From an uncultured Porphyromonadaceae bacterium (GTDB taxonomy: Bacteria > Bacteroidota > Bacteroidia > Bacteroidales > Muribaculaceae), in NCBI GenBank assembly GCA_900550025.1, contig URQP01000109.1, positions 1 to 7,358 on the forward strand: a stretch of 7,358 bases of DNA, written 5' to 3'. The position numbers were made by a program, and so were the translations under genes. This document shows, in pieces, positions 5,309-7,358 of the stretch. Numbering within the stretch: the stretch's first letter is position 1; each line of letters opens with the position of its first letter. Below the pieces are notes generated by a model that had not been told where the DNA came from, searched no databases, and was given only the letters and a program-made list of their open reading frames with translations.

Positions 5309-7150
5309 ATGTTAGAAAAAACCAATGTAAAAACTCTTGAAAATGTTGTAGTGCGTTTCTCCGGCGACTCCGGGGACGGAATGCAGCTTGCGGGCAACAT
5401 TTTCTCGAACGTCTCTGCCGGGGTGGGCGACCAGATTTCCACTTTCCCCGACTATCCGGCGGAAATCCGCGCCCCGCAAGGCACTCTCAGCGGTGTCTCC
5501 GGGTTTCAAGTCCACATAGGTAAAGGCGTGCATACGCCGGGCGACGAGGCCGACGTGCTTGTGGCCATGAACCCCGCGGCTTTGAAACGCCATGCCTGCT
5601 TCCTCAAGAAAGGCGGTGTGGCGATTGTCGACATCGACTCTTTCCGCGAGCAGGACTTGAAAAAAGCGCTTTACACGACCAACGACCCTTACAAGGAAAT
5701 CGGGCTGGACGCTCAGGTTGTGGAAGTGCCCATCTCCACGATGGTGAAATCGGCGCTTGCCGATTCCGGGCTGGACATGAAATCGATGCTCCGCTGCAAG
5801 AACATGTTCGCGCTCGGTCTGGTGTGCTGGCTGTTCGACCGTCCGTTGAAACCGGCCTTGCACCTGCTTAAGAATAAGTTTGCCAAGAAGCCTGCCATCT
5901 ACGAGGCCAACGCCAAGGTGATTTGCGCGGGCTACGACTACGGCCACAACATACACGCCTCAGTCTCCACCTACCGCATCGAGCCGAGCGAGGCGAAGCC
6001 GGGCGTTTATACCGACGTCAACGGCAACACAGCCACGGCGTGGGGACTTATCTACGCATCCGAAAAGTCGGGGCGGCCGCTGTTCCTCGGAAGCTACCCG
6101 ATTACTCCGGCTACCGACATTCTCCACGAGCTTGCCAAACGCAAGGACTTGGGTGTGAAGGCTTGCCAGATGGAAGACGAGATTGCCGGCATCTGTTCGG
6201 CTATCGGCGCTTCGTTTGCCGGCGACCTTGCCGTGACCACCACTTCCGGCCCGGGACTGGCTCTGAAGAGCGAGGGGCTGGGACTGGCCGTCATGGCCGA
6301 GCTGCCTTTAGTGGTTATCGACGTGCAGCGCGGAGGACCGTCCACCGGGCTTCCGACGAAGACCGAGCAGACCGACTTGCGTCAGGCTCTCTACGGGCGC
6401 AACGGCGAATGCCCGCTTGTAGTCCTCGCCGCGGCATCGCCTACCGACTGCTTCCAGATGGCTTTCGAGGCCGCGCGTATCGCCATCGAGCACATGACCC
6501 CTGTCATCCTGCTCACCGACGCTTTCATCGCCAACGGCTCTTCGGCATTCCGCCTGCCCGACGACGATGAATACCCGGAAATCAAGCCGCGCTTCGTGCC
6601 GGAAGACCGCCGCGAAGGATGGCATCCTTACGACCGCGACGAGACTTTCGCGCGCTACTGGGCAATACCGGGCACTCCGGGACTGATGCACCGCATCGGC
6701 GGATTGGAAAAGGACTCCGTCACTGGTGCCATTTCCACCGACCCCGTAAACCACGAGAAGATGGTACGCTGCCGTCAGGCAAAAATCGACTATATAGCCA
6801 ACGAGATTCCCGGCAAGGACCCTTACGGCGACGAGGATGCCGACACGCTCGTAGTAGGATGGGGCGGAACTTTCGGACACATCCACGAGGCTGTCGACGC
6901 TTTGCGCGCAGAAGGCAAGAAAGTGGCTATGGCGCATTTCCGCTATATCAACCCGCTGCCTAAGAACACCGGCGAGACTCTCGCACGCTACAAGAATGTC
7001 ATTGTTGCCGAACTGAACTCCGGACAATTTGCCGACTACCTTCAGGCCAAATTCCCGGATGTCAAGATCAGCCGTATCAACAAGGTGCAGGGACAGCCGT
7101 TCCTCGTTCAGGAAATAATCGATGGTGTCAAAAAAGTAATGGAGGGTTAA
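5309..7150 (+). CDS. korA: 2-oxoacid:ferredoxin oxidoreductase alpha subunit (fused gamma-alpha), probably 2-oxoglutarate-specific
   Basis: KorA with KorB converts a 2-oxoacid and CoA to acyl-CoA, CO2 and reduced ferredoxin, or runs in the carboxylating direction in anaerobes. The 613 residues are a fusion. The N-terminal gamma domain (about 12-210) contains VVRFSGDSGDGMQLAGN and FPDYPAEIRAPQGTLSGVSG. The alpha pyrimidine-binding domain (about 238-415) shows GSYPITPATDILHELAKR, with the YPITP signature of the family at 263-267. It also shows QMEDEIAGICSAIGASFAG, TTTSGPGLALKSEG and DVQRGGPSTGLPTKTEQTDL. A C-terminal transketolase-like domain (about 510-613) contains VVGWGGTFGHIHEAVDAL. The length and fusion fit Bacteroidetes KorA. 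The ATG at 5309 follows a consensus promoter. Pyruvate or branched-chain 2-oxoacids are alternative substrates, because specificity cannot be read with certainty from sequence. The gene ends 4 nt before korB. Confidence 0.93.
   Translation: MLEKTNVKTLENVVVRFSGDSGDGMQLAGNIFSNVSAGVGDQISTFPDYPAEIRAPQGTLSGVSGFQVHIGKGVHTPGDEADVLVAMNPAALKRHACFLKKGGVAIVDIDSFREQDLKKALYTTNDPYKEIGLDAQVVEVPISTMVKSALADSGLDMKSMLRCKNMFALGLVCWLFDRPLKPALHLLKNKFAKKPAIYEANAKVICAGYDYGHNIHASVSTYRIEPSEAKPGVYTDVNGNTATAWGLIYASEKSGRPLFLGSYPITPATDILHELAKRKDLGVKACQMEDEIAGICSAIGASFAGDLAVTTTSGPGLALKSEGLGLAVMAELPLVVIDVQRGGPSTGLPTKTEQTDLRQALYGRNGECPLVVLAAASPTDCFQMAFEAARIAIEHMTPVILLTDAFIANGSSAFRLPDDDEYPEIKPRFVPEDRREGWHPYDRDETFARYWAIPGTPGLMHRIGGLEKDSVTGAISTDPVNHEKMVRCRQAKIDYIANEIPGKDPYGDEDADTLVVGWGGTFGHIHEAVDALRAEGKKVAMAHFRYINPLPKNTGETLARYKNVIVAELNSGQFADYLQAKFPDVKISRINKVQGQPFLVQEIIDGVKKVMEG
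7141..7145 (+). promoter_or_regulatory. Shine-Dalgarno-like GGAGG before korB, inside the korA 3' end
   Basis: GGAGG falls in the last korA codons (Met-Glu-Gly-stop) and ends 9 nt before the korB ATG. It is the only strong Shine-Dalgarno-like sequence ahead of a gene in this window; the other starts are preceded by AT-rich sequence. It may help keep KorA and KorB output balanced, although part of the match is forced by the codons for Glu-Gly. Confidence 0.5.
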
Positions 7151-7154
7151 AGCT

Positions 7155-7358
7155 ATGGAAGAACAGAAATATCAAGCATCCGACTATAAGAGCGACCAAT
7201 ACGTGCGTTGGTGTCCCGGCTGCGGCGACCACGCCATCCTTAACGTGCTTCACAAGGCCATGGCCGAAATAGGCGTGCCGCCCGAGAAGACTGCCGTGAT
7301 TTCAGGCATCGGCTGCAGCTCGCGTCTGCCGTATTATATGAACACCTACGGATTCCAC
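7155..7358 (+). CDS. korB: 2-oxoacid:ferredoxin oxidoreductase beta subunit (TPP-binding), 5' part only
   Basis: KorB carries the thiamine pyrophosphate site of the oxidoreductase and pairs with KorA. Only the first 68 codons are in the window; the family is usually about 330-345 residues. The visible part holds VRWCPGCGDHAILNVLHKAM (18-36), with the conserved Cys20-Pro-Gly-Cys23 element, and ISGIGCSSRLPYYMNTYGFH (49-68). The GIGC segment and the terminal TYGFH are standard for 2-oxoglutarate- and pyruvate-type beta subunits. The start ATG at 7155 lies 4 nt after the korA stop and has a good Shine-Dalgarno sequence, so the two genes are surely co-transcribed. The frame stays open to the right edge. 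Substrate identity is inferred jointly with KorA. Confidence 0.95.
   Translation, partial: MEEQKYQASDYKSDQYVRWCPGCGDHAILNVLHKAMAEIGVPPEKTAVISGIGCSSRLPYYMNTYGFH

Overview
The window comes from the chromosome of an anaerobic member of the Bacteroidetes, most likely a GC-rich Bacteroidales lineage (Alistipes-like would fit, but the genus is not fixed). The evidence is two promoters of the Bacteroidetes type (TTTG at -33, TAnnTTTG at -7), starts that mostly lack a Shine-Dalgarno sequence, and a fused gamma-alpha 2-oxoacid:ferredoxin oxidoreductase subunit of the type found in this phylum. All genes look intact except the two cut by the window edges. No tRNA, rRNA, IS element or CRISPR array was seen.

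Left part, minus strand (4758 down to 1): a five-gene operon read as lipoate-protein ligase, gcvT, gcvH, gcvPA, gcvPB. It encodes the T, H and both P halves of the glycine cleavage system, plus an enzyme able to attach lipoate to GcvH. Gaps are 15, 34 and 4 nt, and gcvPA/gcvPB overlap by ATGA. GcvPB runs off the left edge after 303 residues, and no dihydrolipoamide dehydrogenase (L-protein) lies in the window. Together P, H and T split glycine into CO2, ammonia and methylene-tetrahydrofolate; the ligase would make apo-GcvH active from salvaged lipoate.

Middle (4759-5308): a 550-bp divergent intergenic region without a convincing gene. It holds a consensus promoter for the gcv operon (4780-4810, minus) and one for korA (5235-5263, plus). 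Between them lie two palindromes (4888-4900 and 5011-5026), a 7-bp inverted repeat (5045-5068), and four tandem copies of a 23-bp repeat (5086-5177) whose variants alternate with a 46-bp period. This region is the least explained part of the window.

Right part, plus strand (5309-7358): korA (complete, 613 aa) and the first 68 codons of korB, for a 2-oxoacid (probably 2-oxoglutarate):ferredoxin oxidoreductase. The window therefore puts two CO2-linked modules of central metabolism back to back over a shared, repeat-bearing control region.
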